A stretch of 64,000 nucleotides of DNA from Sambucus nigra (GCA_949130495.1 OX422211.1:635812717-635876716); one strand, 5' to 3'; counted from the first letter of the stretch, positions 32,675 to 45,289 are shown. Program-made: numbers and translations. Notes: a model not told the origin generated them from the letters alone.

Positions 32675-34409
32675 ATGTGTTAGTGTTTGCATACTTTAGC
32701 TTTTGTACTTCATGCCATATTCATATGCTAAATGTATGCTTGTTTAGTCATTTTCTAGTCATTACCTTATTTCATATCACATGCTAGAAATTATGACTTG
32801 TTTATCTTTTTGTATTATATTTTGTGTTTGAATCGACTGCATAATATAAAAAGATTTTTTGTTTATCATTTGTGTTTTATTTATCTCATTTAAGCTTAAT
32901 GAAAAATACAAATGATTTTTGTTTGTCCTTTTGAGTAAATATCTATTTTTGATTAAAAATGTTACAAACTCAAAAAGATTTTTTTTGTGTGTATTTTAGT
33001 TTGACACACTTTATGTGGCATATATTTGTGTTTGAATCCTATCGTTTACGCTTCCATGTGGCTAGAACTTTTGGTTTAGATTTTCAATCCTTAAAATGTT
33101 CTTTACCATGTTTTATATGGAGTAGTTGGATTTTGTATTGTCTAAATGGATTCTATTTCTATATGCCTCTATTCACACATGCACGAGCTCTTTTGAAATC
33201 TTAATGTCACATGTTATATTTGAGCTTTTTGAGGTGTTCTCCTATCAATCTAGTCATCTACATATCTATGACCTAGGACGACTAGTGCATGTCAAAATCC
33301 GTTGCATGTGAGATTTGTGTGAAAAATGAAAACATGATAAATTAATATATGCACGGGGAAGGGCTCCGAAAGGATGAATTAAATCCTTTGCGGTAGTAAG
33401 CCACCGTTGATTGGATCTAAAAGAAATGCGTGATCCAAAGGCCTAAAAACATAATATTTGGCATTAAACAAAAAGCAATTGCCAAGGCCTATGTTTGTTT
33501 GATATATTCATTCAAAAACAAAAGAATATATGCTCATTGAGGGAGAATTGCATGGTATATCAACGGTTTGCACAATGTCCGTTTATCCTAGTTGTCTTTA
33601 ATGTCATGACTCTATTTGGTTTGTAGAATCATCATCATGCTAGGCTTGTATGCATTGTGTATGTTTGTTCATTGAGTTCAATCTATATTGTCACATGAGG
33701 TTATATTTCAATGTGATGAAGTTTGCAATCAAATGAGAACTCCGTGAACGTTTATTAAGTGTTTGGGTCTAAATTTAATTGTTGCTAGTACACACCCCTA
33801 CACTTCCGTTTCCATACGACACATTTTTGCCATACGAGTGTGCAAACTTATTGTATTTTGTGTCATGTGTGTGTTTATATCTATCTATATATACAAGTAC
33901 TTATTGGTATATTTAAAGTATATATATATATATGATATTTTTTTGTCTTTGCCTTGCTTTTATTTGCCCATATGCTTTCATGTCTTATCACTTTAAGCTT
34001 TCACATGCGGTTTATTAGTTCTTTATCCTTTGCCTATTCCCGAACAAAAAGGGGGAGAATGATGATAGGGGGAGAAATGGTATCTAATCCTATTATTATC
34101 GTATCTTCGTTTGGGGGAGATTTATCTTAGGGGGAGACGTCTTTCTAAGTAGGTCATGTGTTTAAAGGGAGAATTAATTTAGGGGGAGTAATTAGTTAAT
34201 TGCATTTAATACTTTGATATTCCCTATGCATTTGATGAGTTTGCTTAAGTGTGCAGGAATTATTCTAAAGCGGCATCTTTCTATGGCAAAAAGTTTAATC
34301 CTTGGGTTGAGTCAAGATTGGGCGGGGTATGTTTTGAGTCTAGTAGAGCTTGACGGCCCTTTAGGATTTTTGTTTGGTTTTTGTCCCGGAATAGCCAAAG
34401 GGGGAGATT
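32675..34409 (+). mobile_element. Non-coding 3' internal region of C with repeated polypurine tracts
   Basis: No pol or envelope-like frame. Open frames at 32959-33311 and 33763-33996 show no domain. The last 400 bp contain repeated A/G tracts of the form AGGGGGAGA (34046-34058, 34067-34077, 34113-34120, 34129-34138, 34180-34188). The functional one, AAAGGGGGAGATT at 34397-34409, touches the 3' LTR. Multiple such tracts are a known habit of SIRE-like elements. Confidence 0.75.
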
Positions 34410-36011
34410 TGTAACGACACAAATTTCCAATTGAGTCCATATATAGTTTTGGCTCAATTCCGGACAAAAACATTTATTCATAGGATAGTATTTATTGTAA
34501 TATTCACAAGCCTATGAAGTGTATGTTGAAGACGTAGCGGCAAAGAACTTAAAGCTTCATCAAAATGCCGGTTTGTGTGCCTCGTTTCTACGTCATCATC
34601 TAAGGTTCCATGCTCCCAAGGTATGAATGTAATTATATGTATATAGGAGCTTGGAACAATATGTATTGGGTGTTAGGTTAATAAAAACTGCATTTTATTA
34701 TCAGAAAGAATCAATTAGAAACTTAAAAAATAAGTATATAAAAGTTTCTGGGCCAAAATCAAATTTTTCAATCTTTCTGGTCGTTCGTTAGAAGTGTCGT
34801 TCGAACGAGTTTTTTTCGTTCGAACCAGATTTCGTTCGAACGAGTTTTGTCGTTCGAACCAGGTTCGTTCGAACGAGTTTTGCCAACGACCCTAACTGGA
34901 CAGTCGTTCGATATGTCGTTCGAACGAATGCTCATTCTAACGAGGTATCTAACGAACCTCTAACGAGCCCAGGCTGGTCACTCGTTAGAAGTCTCGTTTG
35001 AACGAGAATCACGTTCGTTCGAACGAACTTCCAGCGGGAACAGTTATTTGGCAGTTTTTTGCAGTTTTTCCCCACTCTTCCACTTGGTTTTCAACCAACT
35101 TTTTTCATGCTTAATTATGTGCGGGAAACACATTTTCCAAGATAACTTTTCCTAACTTTTCCATTCCATATCCATCTCTTAGAGAGAGTATGAGAGCAAA
35201 TTTATTTAGGGAAAATGTTCATGTTTTGAGTGTAATTCTTTCAAGAAAAATTTCATACACACTCTAGTTTACACCCAATTGTTTATCCAAGCTTCTATAT
35301 AAATATCAATTGCTTGGAGATTGTTTTGGCACCGGTTTTTCTCTACACCGAATTGAAGAGAAGTTCGTTTCATTTCTACCCATTTGGAGAAAGGCTCCAT
35401 GTTAGGGTGACGGTGTGCCTAATTGCCCGATCGGTGAGAGTCCGAGACCACGGTGGAGCTCCGTTGGTTATCCGCTAATTGGAGGTTGATACAAGAAGAA
35501 GCATCACGGCTTGAGAGGGTTCGAGTTTAGGAAGTAAGTCTTTTGTCTTGTATTTTGTAATACCATTTTTAGTGGATTTGAGGCTAGGGTCGTCCCGAGG
35601 TTTTTTCCCGTTAGTGGGTTTTTCCTCGTACATTGCGGTGTAGTGTGACATTGTTTATTTTATCTTGCACAATAATTAGAATTCATGCTTAGGATAATTT
35701 CAAGATAAAATTTGGTTTAATTATCATACACATTTAATTTGGGACTTAAATTAAATATTGGGTAAAATTGGTTTATTCAAGTCAGTTGCTTTAATTTGGT
35801 TTCGCCTAACTTTGGATAATTGTTAATCATGACTTAGGCAAATTCTAGGACTTGAATTATGTTGTTGTAATTCGTTTTGAAGAAATTAAAACTCGGCTTT
35901 GTTTATTTGTTGGACCATCACTTTTACAACGCTTCCGCATTTACTTAAAAAGGAAATTATATTTTAATTTTGCCATTATTAAAACCCGGGTATTCTCCAA
36001 CTGCGGTCTTT

Positions 36012-36013
<2 letters not shown>
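34410..36013 (+). mobile_element. 3' LTR of element C
   Basis: 1604 bp, begins TGTAACGACAC and ends GGTCTTTCA. Colinear with the 5' LTR. The open frames over 34281-34481 and 35852-36100 are LTR sequence, the latter running into the TA microsatellite. Confidence 0.9.
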
Positions 36014-36080
<67 letters not shown>

Positions 36081-37037
36081 AAATAAATATTGTATTGTAA
36101 AATAATTTATGGATCATTCGGGAATATAAAATCTAAAATAAATATGTGATATATGTATATAAAGATGAGAATATTATATACGGGATAATAACACTAAAAT
36201 GTGAATAGTGTAATAACTAGTGAAGGTTATTAATAATAAATGGATATATGTTAAGTGAGGGATTATAAGGAATAAGCTATCGCGAGAGCTTAATATGTTA
36301 TATACACGGGACTTGAGATAACGTATGATGATTTAGTTGTTGTGAGAGATTAGTTAGGCGGGGTAGCTTATCTAGGGTGTTTTAAAATACATGTGTTATA
36401 TGCGCACTGTTAGCGGAGAGGTGAGGGGTATCTCATGTGAGTGCGACACCAGTTTAAATATGGAAAGTATCATATTTTAAATATTAAAGTATGTTAAGAA
36501 CTTGCTAAAATGTTTTTCAAAACTCGGGCTCTGACCCGTATCTATTTTTATTTTTATTTTCCTTTGTTATACTTGTTAGGTATCCAGACATAAGGACGCT
36601 TGGATGATTATTCTTTCTAGTCAGACGTTGTTGCCGCTACTGTGGATGTTGGCAGGAAATTGTGTAGATGCTTCTATCCTTGTGATCTAGATAGGAGGTG
36701 CTGTTGTAATATTTGGGCATATTACGCAACTGCTGGCATTTATTTTATTTTCGGCATTTTAGTTCACACACATTCGATATGGTTGTTTAAATGTTTTAAT
36801 GAGAGTTATCAGTTGGTATTTATTTATTTTAGTTGTTGTTAACATCTTTGTATGGATGGATTTACTTGTGTGTTTTAGTTAAAAATAGTATAAAGTTTAA
36901 AATTTGACGCCATGCCTAATAGGTTATTGGTAATGAAAAGGTTTTCGATAGTGATGCTGCGAATGAAACCATTTGAGGGTCCTGTTTAATTTGATATAGA
37001 ACTGATCACCCGGTATTTTATTAGGCGGGGTGTCACA
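36014..37037 (+). mobile_element. Element E, 3' LTR right part
   Basis: Starts with a TA run (36014-36076) that element C split, then matches 24350-25311 of the 5' LTR (for example GGATCAT, GGGCTCTGACCCGT near 36525). It ends GGTGTCACA at 37037, followed by the AATAA target duplicate. The hairpin equivalent is at 36579-36600, slightly decayed. Confidence 0.9.
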
Positions 37038-37042
37038 AATAA

Positions 37043-37420
37043 ACTCGGGTGATTAATTCAATTAAGTCGGGATATTAACTCGGGTGAAATTTGAACTAGT
37101 GCGACGAGTGTTTAGGAACGGATTTGGTCTAGTTAATTTATTATAGGGTTATATAATAAATTATGGAATATTGAAAATAAAAAGGGTGTTAACCTTAATA
37201 TGTGGGATTTGAGGAATAAGTTCAGCAAGATGAGAATTTTGAACCGAAGGAGCTAGTTCGGGTAATTTAGCTGGGTGACACAACTTGAGTGATAAATAAA
37301 TAATTGTGGAAATTATCTAAATATCAAGTCGGTATATAGACTTGGAAATGTTAGGCTAGTGTTACGGTATTGTGCACAGGTAGCCTGGATTAATTAAATA
37401 TATATGTGCAGTGATGTGTA

Positions 37421-37452
<32 letters not shown>

Positions 37453-38736
37453 TTGTGATTTATAAATAGTTGTGTGAATAATATTTATAGGAATACATAC
37501 CCCCTCTAGTGCTATCATAGGAGGTTGCGCGATGTGGGCCCTGGCTTGAGGAGCAGGATGAGTATAGTCCCCAAGTCATAGCGTCTGAACGAGGCGTGAG
37601 ACATTTTGGGTATGATTCTGTCTCATTTTCGGTAGGAACTATAGCCACCTCCGTCGTGTTTATTATATTTTCTGATCCAGGGAGTTAACCATGTTAGGGG
37701 TCCGGGTGGATGAGTATACCTAGAAATGATAGCATTTTAGAGAGCATTCGGTGAGTGCCTACTCGGGAGGATGGATTATATATTTACTACATGTGTGTGA
37801 ATGTTGTAATATGATGATACGTATATATGGTGCAAATATTTATATAAGGGTAAAATATATTATGTGAATTGTATTGATATTTTCATATAATTTGTGAAAT
37901 TGTTAATTGGTTCCAAACGAGAAATGATTAAATTAGTTAATGTGATAAATAACTAATAAAACGTATATTAAACATACTCGAGCTAAAGTAGTGTGACAGG
38001 AAGGATATCATCGAGAACTAGTTACGGGGTAGGTGAATAGGCAAGTTATATAGAAAAGAGTTAGGCGGTCACAATAGTTGAGGGGTGAAACGGTTGTCAA
38101 GGGAGTGCGACACTAGCTTAAATATGATGAACATTCATGCATTTTAATTTACTGCGATTCAATTCACTTGCTAAATATTTTTCAAAATATTTTGGGTTCT
38201 AACCCTTGCTATAAAATATTTTCAAAACTTTTTAGGTGTCCATCCACAAGGATGCCATAATTGTTCTATTCTAGGGTTACGTAGCTGCAACATATGTGGA
38301 TGTTGCAGGATTTTGACTTAGCCGCTTCAGTCATTCCATTCCTAGAGTTGGATGCAGTCAATATTTCATTTGGGCATGTCGCCCTAGTTATTTCCTTTGT
38401 TCCAACCAGTTGATGTACTCATTCTATTATTCGTGTGGTTTATATTTATGGTATTTCGTTTATAGCCGATGGTTTTCTCGAAAAAGATTATATTTCTTCA
38501 TTTTCAGTATTGTTTGATTAAGTGATTGTGTGAATGGTTAATTATATATTCTTTTGCATGTTGTTAGAGATGTTTAATAAAAAGATAAAATTTGACACCG
38601 TGTCTTTTAGAATACTAGGTGGTTAGTAAGTTTTAAAAATGTTTTCGACCGTGATGCTAAGAATGAACCAAATGAAATTCTTGTTTAATTTGATATAGGA
38701 CTGATCACCCAGTATTTTATAAGGCGGGGTGTCACA
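37043..38736 (+). mobile_element. Solo LTR D, right part
   Basis: Continues the D LTR after element E and ends GGGGTGTCACA. Contains the GCTATCATAGGAGGTTGCGC block (37511-37540), a TA run (37431-37452) and the GGTGTCC...GGATGCC hairpin (38235-38256). No open reading frame with a domain. LINE sequence follows directly. Confidence 0.82.
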
Positions 38737-39427
38737 CGAATTTAATGTAAATGGGGCATCAAAAGGTAATCCGGGAATTAGTGGCTTTGGATGCATCGTT
38801 AGGAAGGATAGGGGGAGAAGATTTTTGGGTATGGAAAATCAGAAGGCATGTCAATAAATTCATTAGCGGAGCTTTAAGGTTTCAGCATGGGAATTAAGTT
38901 ATGCTTGAAGTTCAATATTAAGGAAATTAAAATTGAATCAAACTCAAAGTTTGTTGTCAATTTGATGAATAGATAATACAAACCCCCTTGGAGATTAAAA
39001 TCTTGTGTTGAAGAAATCATGTCATATTAAAGTCTTTTAAAGTTCTCATTATCCCATTGCTTCATGGAAACAAACATGGTAGCTGATTGTTTAGCAAACA
39101 TTGGTATCACTCTTCCTTCTCATAAAATTTATGATAATTTCATGGATCTTCCTATGGTGGTGAGTGGTGCATACAAGATGGATAAGATGGGATGCCAATA
39201 AATTAGATCTTGCGTTGAGTTGTCTTAATTTGGTGATTCTATAGGTTCATTGTAATGGGACTAAGACAAAATCTCCAAATTTAATTTTCTTTACGTTCTT
39301 TGGTAATTGGCTCCCAAAGAATTCTTTAGCTTTTTAAAGTTTTCTTTGATATTATAATGCCACTTTGGAGAGGCTCTTTATCCATTAATAAATAATATGT
39401 GAGGGGTTCCGTCCCTCTTCATAAAAA
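38737..39427 (+). pseudogene. LINE segment 3 of 3: RNase H and 3' end
   Basis: Resumes the LINE frame that stopped at 11337. FNVNGASKGNPG at 38740-38778 is the RNase H start, where the catalytic Asp of DGAS is Asn. GFGCIVR follows. Further pieces match the rest of the domain and the C-terminus (HCFMETNMVADCLA-like sequence near 39060-39090). Frames are broken repeatedly. After about 39220 it is 3' untranslated, ending near CTTCATAAAAAGG at about 39427. A long poly(A) tail is not preserved. Confidence 0.8.
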
Positions 39428-40258
39428 GGAGTGATCAAAGTAATACAATCTAAAGCCGGTGAAATGGCATATGATTTGCAGAATGTTGGTGAGATAGCCT
39501 GTGTGAGGGGGATGTTTTAATTAAGTTTTAGTCTTCCTTTTTATTAAAAATCTTCTCTCTAAGTTAGGTTTAGCATCAACCTAGCTTTCCCCCAAGCAGA
39601 TAGAGCGTCATCCTAAGGATCTATTGTTTCCTCGAGGGATGTTCATAACGAGGACATCACGTGGGAAGTTTGTAGGAGTTTATACACTTCATTCTTAACT
39701 AATCACTATGTAAGATATTATCATCTAATCCCTAACAACCTAAAGCATCATCTTGTCAAAATATTGAAAACATAAAATTCCAATTGGAAGCATAGTTACT
39801 TCTTAATTGGTGGAGTCTAAATTTATAGCCGATGAGGCTCAAGAAGAAGAAACTGGGGTTCCTAGTGAATGGGGTTAACCTTAACTTTGTAGTATACCCA
39901 CTTTTCTTCTATTATGATACATTATTCTGATATTTTCATATTACTTTAGCCGAATCTGACATCTTTGTTTTTTTATACTATAAACGAAAGTCTCTCATGA
40001 CTTGAGCTTTAATAACCGGGGAAAGGTTAACGAGATCATCAACATATGAATGATGACCTTTGAAGATTTGGTATTTCTGCTTGAGGCTCTAGGCATCGTA
40101 GTGGATCCCCTCCTTTGAAGAAGTATTGTAAATTGTCATTCTTTAGTCTATTAAATATTTTTCTTATTTACATCAAAATGAGATATTTAACTTTTACTTT
40201 TGTAGATTGGACAAAAGGCATAGACGATCATACCTCGGAGATGATTATGTTATAATTA
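39428..40258. other. Unassigned 0.8-kb interval
   Basis: Between the LINE 3' end and the Helitron I see no LTR ends, no long ORF and no repeat shared with the rest of the window. A short frame near 40050 reads MMTFEDLVFLLEALGIVV, which may be coding debris, but I cannot assign a family. Confidence 0.4.
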
Positions 40259-40983
40259 TCTATACTATAATATAAAACAGAATACAACATTTTAGTTCTC
40301 TTCCCATTTGTGCAGCCACGTGACAAATGCTAATTCTATTCTCCTTATAGCATTTCTCTCTCCCCCACCTGTCTTTTTTACTTCCTCTCACCTGTCTTTT
40401 TTACTTCCTCTCAGAATTCATTTTGCAGTTCTCTTCATCTTCCAGGTACCCATTTTCGAGATCTAATAAATTTTATACTCACATACATATATATAACCGC
40501 AACATTTCCGATGGTTCTTCAAAACCCCAGTTGTCACCTCCTCCAACCCACCACCAAAACAGATTACCCTTCACTCCCCAACAACAATGAGAACATATTA
40601 TTCACATCCCCCATATCAACCATCCTCCAGATTACACCACTTCCACCATATAAAAAATTCTCCGTATGCGTGTGTGATTTAGATTATGGAAAATGTTATA
40701 CACACCGGGTGGTAGTATTGGTTTAATATCGGTACTGCTTTATTTGTTTGAACTATGGTGTGGATCCCGTCAGAAAATGCGGTAAGCCTACGAATGAACA
40801 ATCAAATAAAATGCATTTGGTACTTAACCGATATTTAGACCCGATAAGAGTGTCATTACTCTTATATTATAGATCGAAAGTTGAATCAGAGCAGCTGGTT
40901 GAGAAAATTTAGGGCCGAAACTTTCTGATGCTTTTTTTTTTTGGAGATTTTGTGGGTTTTGTTGATTTTGTGGTGGGTCTATT
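40259..40983 (+). mobile_element. Non-autonomous Helitron, left part
   Basis: Begins TCTATACTATAATATAAAA directly after an A, the classic plant Helitron 5' end. With 47346-48325 it makes about 1.7 kb after removal of copia element I. It contains two adjacent copies of a 23-bp CACCTGTCTTTTTTACTTC-type unit (40366-40411). The 71-codon open frame 40511-40726 is Pro/Thr/Ser-rich and might be captured gene or leader sequence, but I cannot name it. No Rep/helicase frame is present. Confidence 0.8.
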
Positions 40984-41527
40984 TGTTGGAAATTAATATT
41001 CAGTGTCGAAATTAATTATTTAATTTCAATTATATTAATTTTCGAATTTATGAATTTCCCAATTATGTGGTTTTGATAAATATCACATAATTAATTAGGA
41101 ACGTGATAAATACGAATATTAGAAGATTGGGTCAATCTTATCCGTTAGTCACATGATGGTTAGTGGCATTAGTGGGAGACTTGAAAAAGAGTCCCACATT
41201 GACTAGGATTCCGGCCCTCTTCCCCTTATAAATAAAGGAGCCCTACACCATCTGGGGTTATCTCATAACACACTATTTTTGAGGTGTGAGAGAAATTTCG
41301 AGTTTCCAATTGAGTGTAATTTTCCATGTTTAGGAAATTGATGGAGCAATTAATCAAGATTGATCAATGCATTGGACCAAGGTAAGTCTTATTTTTTTAT
41401 CTTTTAGATGTATTTTGTGAAAACATGAAGATCCAAGATCCTTTTGTTAAGAACAATTGTATGCTAAAGTTTAATTATATTAATGTATTCGTGATTAATA
41501 TTAGATGTTCTTAAGAATGTTTTTATA
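40984..41527 (+). mobile_element. 5' LTR of element I
   Basis: 544 bp, starts TGTTGGAAATTAATATT. CTTATAAATAAAGG at about 41224-41238 is a clear TATA box, and GTAAGTC near 41382 looks like a splice donor or simply leader sequence. Ends TGTTTTTATA. Confidence 0.9.
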
Positions 41528-41529
41528 TG

Positions 41530-41541
41530 TGGTATCAGAGC
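41530..41541 (+). other. Primer binding site of I (initiator Met tRNA type)
   Basis: TGGTATCAGAGC, 2 bp after the 5' LTR. Confidence 0.92.
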
Positions 41542-41594
41542 TAAAGTTTAAGATCTCATGATTTTCTTTATTGATGTTCGTCTATAATGAAATA

Positions 41595-41738
41595 TGTGCC
41601 TGAGACTTTCGGCGACATTTTTATTTATGTCATTAAATTGCTTTTGTGCCTGAGACCTTCTGCGACGTCTTATTTCTGTCATTAAATCTGCTCTTAAAGT
41701 GTGTCTGAAACTTTCTGTGACGTTTTTCTTCTGTCGCC
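41595..41738. repeat. Three-copy ~50-bp tandem repeat in the I leader
   Basis: The unit begins TGTGCCTGAGACYTTC-GCGAC and ends around TGTCATTAAAT. Copies start at about 41595, 41645 and 41700 with increasing divergence. It follows the primer site, where gag would normally start. Confidence 0.8.
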
Positions 41739-42629
41739 AATACTCACTGGTGAAAATGAAAGGTCAAAACATGCTCGGAATTTTACGAAACTGACATAGT
41801 CGACTAGAAACGTCTAAATAAACAAAACCCATTGTGAACAATGGGCACCACCCTACTTTTGCGTTTTGACGTCGTTGAGACCCTTAAAATTGCGTTTTTG
41901 CCTTTTTTTAGCAATAATGTTGACGTCAATATCTCACTCCAGAAAATTGATTTTTGAATTCCGCAAATTGTTTTGAGATCCTGGAGTAATTATCTACATC
42001 CCTGTGGTGCTAACTCAAATTTTCTATTTTTGGCAAAAATTACGATTTTTTCCAAATATTATGTATTGTTTTCACCACGGGGGCTGTTTTTTATGTTCAT
42101 GGTTGTTCTAGTATTCATGTTATGTATTATTTGGTATTGATGAAAGGGTTCAATATAAAATTTTGAATATTATATGTATGATTATGTGTTTGACAATAAC
42201 ATTTCGATATATTAGCTTATTGTGCATAATCTATATTTGGTAGCTCAAAGGTTCTAATGTAATTATGAATTGATGTTTCGACAATAATATTTATATGATG
42301 TTGGATGGAGAAGACATAAAAGTGTGTTAATCTATAATTGTAAATATTAGATTATTGTGTATGCATCTATATTTGGACCATTAATTATACATTAAGTTTT
42401 GAGTATAATATTTTTTGGGGCATCGATTTTACATAAATAATGTTTATGACTTCCAGAAAAAAAAATATTTTTGAATTCCGTCGAATATTTGAGATTCTGG
42501 AGTAATTTTCTACAGTTCAATGATGCTAACTCCTTTTTTTTTGGGAAAAATTTAAGTTTTTCCATATTTCATGTATGTTTTATCTAGAACTGTGATAAAA
42601 CCTTGCTCTAATGATCATTTTTAGTTGAA

Positions 42630-43090
42630 TATTCGTGCCAAATACATGCCAATATATTTCATATGGTAGGCTATTAGACTTACGTTATTGTTAATATTCA
42701 TATTTTGATGAGTCTTGTGCCAAACACAGGCCAATGATTCATATTGTTGAATATTATGATATTCGTGTTTTAATGAGTCTCGTGCCAAATACAGGCCAAT
42801 GATTCATATTGTTGAATATTATGATATTCGTATTTTAATGAGTCTCGTTCCAAATACAGGCCAACGATTCATGTGGTTGAAAATCAGAATTATTGTTTAT
42901 TCTAAGGCTAGTACTCCCATTAAGTTGAATTAAATGCCAAACACAGGCTACAATTCATATGTGCGGATACTAGATTTATTCGTTGCGTACATGCATATTT
43001 GAATGTATGACTTGCAAATTTTGAGACTCATAAATAGGTATTCATTCAGTTTAATCAAATGCCAAATAGAGGCTAAGATTACATGTGAAG
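42630..43090. repeat. 65-bp tandem repeat block in element I
   Basis: Three good copies with a 65-bp period (CCAATGATTC at 42731 and 42796, CCAACGATTC at 42861). Each contains GAGTCTCGTGCCAAATACAGG or near variants. Degenerate outlying copies of the GCCAAAYA-AGGC word occur near 42638, 42935 and 43052. Non-coding in all frames. Confidence 0.85.
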
Positions 43091-45280
43091 ATACTATACT
43101 TGTAGTCATTTCAGATTATCCTAATGTTTGTTATAAGGTTAAATTTAAGCGCAACACATGCTGAAATTTGAATCAAATAAACATTGGAATTTTTGTAAAT
43201 GTTAAATAATTGGCATCAATGTTAAAAAGTCATATTTACATATGTCACTAGTATGATAATTGTGATTATAACCGTATTGTGCATTAGTATGACCATGAAT
43301 GATTTGGGTCAATATTTTTTATTTGTTACTCATACATAAGTGATGAAGCGAAAGTAAATGATTTATCTCTTTCATTTACTATTATTTGTGCAATATCTCA
43401 TGTAAACTCTTTGTCTATTTGATTTTCACATTATGTCTAATTTTTCGTGAATTTCAAGTTAGGGAATAGACAATAATATAATTATTCATGTATTACGGGT
43501 ATTTTGAACATGTATGCGTATCTCTAATATTTATACAATATAAGGTTTGGTGTTCATTAAAGTGCTCCATTCCATAAGATATAAATATTGGACTAATGCA
43601 TTAATATCATGCATATTTTGGTTGCCTACGGGTCCATGTATGATATTGAATGCTAGGATGATGATACTTTATGATGTTGCATACATATTATTGTTTATTC
43701 ATTTATTTTGATTAAAATAATTGAACAAAATGTTAGTGGTGATATATTTTTTTTGGGAAGGTAATAATGATCGTCTAACGTATATGTCATAGTTTCTTTC
43801 ATTATCATATCACCAATTAAGTTTATGAAAACCATAAACATGAATAATTTAGTTTATTGATCATGCGATATTTAATGAAAATAAGTGAAAATTTATTGAC
43901 TTGTGTATGTAAGTCTTTACGTAATGTAATATTCATATTATGAAATGTTTGGTAATCACTATAGTGACCTAACTAGAATGGCAATGAATATTAAATGTAA
44001 AGATGATGGTAGTACTAACTCATGATGGTTGTAATTGTAAAGATATTAATGGGGTATATTGAGTTTATTTCTTCAAGCAAGGTTATTCCTTACAGGGAAT
44101 CAATTTTGAGTGATTGAATGAACATCATAGATCACATACATTATTATAGTATGTGAAAATAAGTTGTGCACAAATATCGTGTACAATATAATGAAATGAC
44201 ATTATACCTAATAAAGTAATCTACAAGCATCATATAATCGATATTTCACGGTTACTACTGAAGAAAACTCACAGTTATGCACTCAATTTATTATCATGTA
44301 ATCGATGTGTGTGTTGTTAAATCAAAGCATTAATGAAGTGAGCAATTTATCTCATTATCTTATCACATATTATTGTATACCATTTTTTTCCTCAAAAATT
44401 TTCATATTTAATTTGGTTAAACAAATTAAGTTTGTTTACATATTGCACACTCGAACTAATAATAATATGTATCTTTTATGATTTGAAACGAGTTTTTCAT
44501 CTCAGTGGAGTTTGCAAGTTATACTTACTGTGTTATAGAAAGTATTTACTTTTGATGCAAGGATTTCTTACAAAAAAAACTAGAAATGCCAATAAGATTC
44601 TTTTCTTTTGTTCTTGGGGAATCAAATCGCAATTTTTTTTCATAAACCCTCAATTTTTTTTTTGTAAAATGTTTGTCCAGACTTGATCGTGAGGGATCTG
44701 TTCTAAAGAATCTTTTGATGTATATTTTTTTTTCAAGGGTTATGATATTCCTTTTGATGTTTTGTACAAAATAAAGTTTGGACATAGTTCTTTAAAGATT
44801 TGTTTGATCATGCATCATAATTGTAGCGTTATTGATGAAACTCTTTAAATCTTATGCCAAATTAAATCTAGACTCTTTTTCATAATTTTCGTGGACAAGA
44901 TTTTTGTAATGTCTCTTACAAATTTTGATTGTCGAGTTGTGCTCTTAAGGTATTACGATGTCTAATATAAGGATGACCTATGTGGCCCAAGTGGGAGATT
45001 ATGAGGAACTTCCCTTAAAGTGGACCTACATTGATCATATAATTGTCATTGACACGTATTTATTGCATTAAAGTCAAATTCATTATGAAAGGTGAAATTA
45101 GTGGTGGTAGAAAATCATGAAATATGGTTATAAAGGAAGGTAGGGTACTTATCCCATTACCGATAACCTTCTTGAATACTTGTTCTTCTAGTTGTTAGAT
45201 TGTCTAAACAACAAAGAACAAATAAATGATTAACCACTAAATGATAGTATTGTCACCGTGAGAGAAATGCAGATAAAATC
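43091..45280 (+). mobile_element. Internal region of I without recognisable genes
   Basis: AT-rich, frames closed. 44040-44370 is homologous to 49770-50060 of element H, so it is ancestral to both. An 84-codon open frame at 44432-44686 has no domain. Confidence 0.55.
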
Positions 45281-45289
45281 ATAAGGAAT

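Larger units (their letters stand above)
29072..36013 (+). mobile_element. Element C: SIRE-like gag-only (TR-GAG) Ty1/copia element
   Basis: 6942 bp with LTRs 29072-30686 and 34410-36013, inserted in the TA microsatellite of the E 3' LTR. Flanks are ATGTA and ATATA, a duplication with one mismatch. The interior holds one long gag frame (30749-32674, two in-frame stops), then 1.7 kb of non-coding sequence with several polypurine tracts. No protease, integrase, RT or RNase H. The LTRs differ by about 17 substitutions or short indels over 1.6 kb by my reading, so it is young. Pol would have to come from another copy. Confidence 0.88.
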
